Shown one piece after another: positions 63,778 to 64,000 of a stretch of DNA of 64,000 nucleotides. The position numbers and the translations under genes were made by a program. The stretch spans positions 3,162,001 to 3,226,000 of the forward strand of contig NZ_AP022671.1 in assembly GCF_011405515.1 (NCBI RefSeq), in the 5' to 3' direction. The stretch's first letter is position 1. Each line of letters begins with the position of its first letter. Source of the stretch: Nitrospira sp. KM1 (lineage in GTDB: Bacteria > Nitrospirota > Nitrospiria > Nitrospirales > Nitrospiraceae). The notes beneath the pieces were generated by a model. It was not told where the DNA came from and did no database searches. It was given only the letters and a program-made list of their open reading frames with translations.

Positions 63778-64000
63778 ATGGCGTACTTTATAGATTTGTT
63801 TTCGCCCGAAACGTATGACGCCTTCAGTCGATCCAAGCGCGACATATCTGGATTTCGCATTCGTCATAAGCGAATGGCAGACCGCATTAAGCCAGGGGAT
63901 GTGTTCGTTTGCTATCTCACTCGATTGTCGCGCTGGTTCGGTTTACTAGAAGTTGTCGAAGGGCCGTTCATTGATAATCACCCGATATTTATTTCAGAAA
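63778..64000 (+). CDS. Partial EVE/PUA-like domain protein, cut by window end
   Basis: An open frame starts at ATG 63778 and runs off the end of the window (74 codons seen, no stop). The start MAYFIDLFSPETYDAFSRSK, then FRIRHKRMADRIKPGDVFVCYLTRLSRWFGLLEVVEGPF, resembles the EVE (PUA-like) fold, with the KPGD turn and the LTRLSRWFGLLEV strand pair where modified bases bind in characterised members. EVE proteins bind modified nucleotides and often sit next to restriction or other defence genes. No Shine-Dalgarno is visible. It is the probable first cargo gene on the right of the element. Confidence 0.65.
   Translation, partial: MAYFIDLFSPETYDAFSRSKRDISGFRIRHKRMADRIKPGDVFVCYLTRLSRWFGLLEVVEGPFIDNHPIFISE

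Noticed and set aside
59124-64000. Second copy of the tRNA-Thr 3' end (right attachment site)
   Set aside because: I scanned for the terminal tRNA sequence and found no copy inside the window.

Overview
The window looks like a bacterial chromosome segment (about 55-58% GC by eye) from the phylum Nitrospirota, most likely a Nitrospira-type organism. That assignment is inference. It rests on the co-occurrence of a bc-type cluster containing two cytochrome bd-like (CydA-like) proteins and several c-type cytochromes, a hopanoid gene set (shc, hpnG-like, hpnH), and system II cytochrome c maturation (ResB/CcsA/CcdA). No nitrite oxidoreductase, ammonia monooxygenase or rRNA gene is present to confirm it.

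Layout. 1-8.3 kb: sucC, a lipoprotein gene and sucD in one run, an exported metallo-hydrolase, a B12-binding radical SAM protein, a DUF72 protein, a ferritin-like/CCC1 iron transporter fusion and a PilZ-receiver protein. 8.3-14.1 kb: a 41-codon membrane peptide not seen by long-ORF methods, a small exported protein, a zinc alcohol dehydrogenase, a lipoprotein cyclase, ahcY and metK. 14.2-18.8 kb: a system II cytochrome c maturation operon (ResB, CcsA, two TlpA-like thioredoxins, CcdA) behind a good sigma70-type promoter. 19-25.4 kb: BamD, a KASIII enzyme, a DUF47-Pit phosphate uptake pair and a PhoR/PhoB-like two-component system.

25.5-43.6 kb is a lipid and envelope region. MEP isoprenoid genes (ispH, dxs, ispG) alternate with hopanoid genes (squalene-hopene cyclase, HpnG-like nucleosidase, HpnH) and with an MlaE-F-D-C lipid transport operon that runs into an Omp85 barrel without POTRA domains and a DUF3187 protein. 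SMC and tRNA-Cys lie inside this region.

44.6-56 kb holds the most unusual content: ten same-strand genes encoding a bc complex (Rieske protein with an N-terminal PRC-barrel, fused cytochrome b), two CydA-like membrane proteins without any CydB, five cytochrome c proteins with six CxxCH sites, an NxrC/EbdC-like heme-b protein and an unidentified membrane protein. The products probably form one large quinol/cytochrome c electron-transfer assembly. UbiA and a pseudo-caspase lipoprotein follow.

59.0-64 kb: tRNA-Thr(CGT) is followed at once by a convergent tyrosine integrase, an XRE regulator, two AlpA-like proteins and a P-loop ATPase, then about 1 kb of AT-rich DNA without a convincing gene, and the start of an EVE/PUA-like protein cut by the window end. 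This is the left end of an integrated element; its right end is outside the window.
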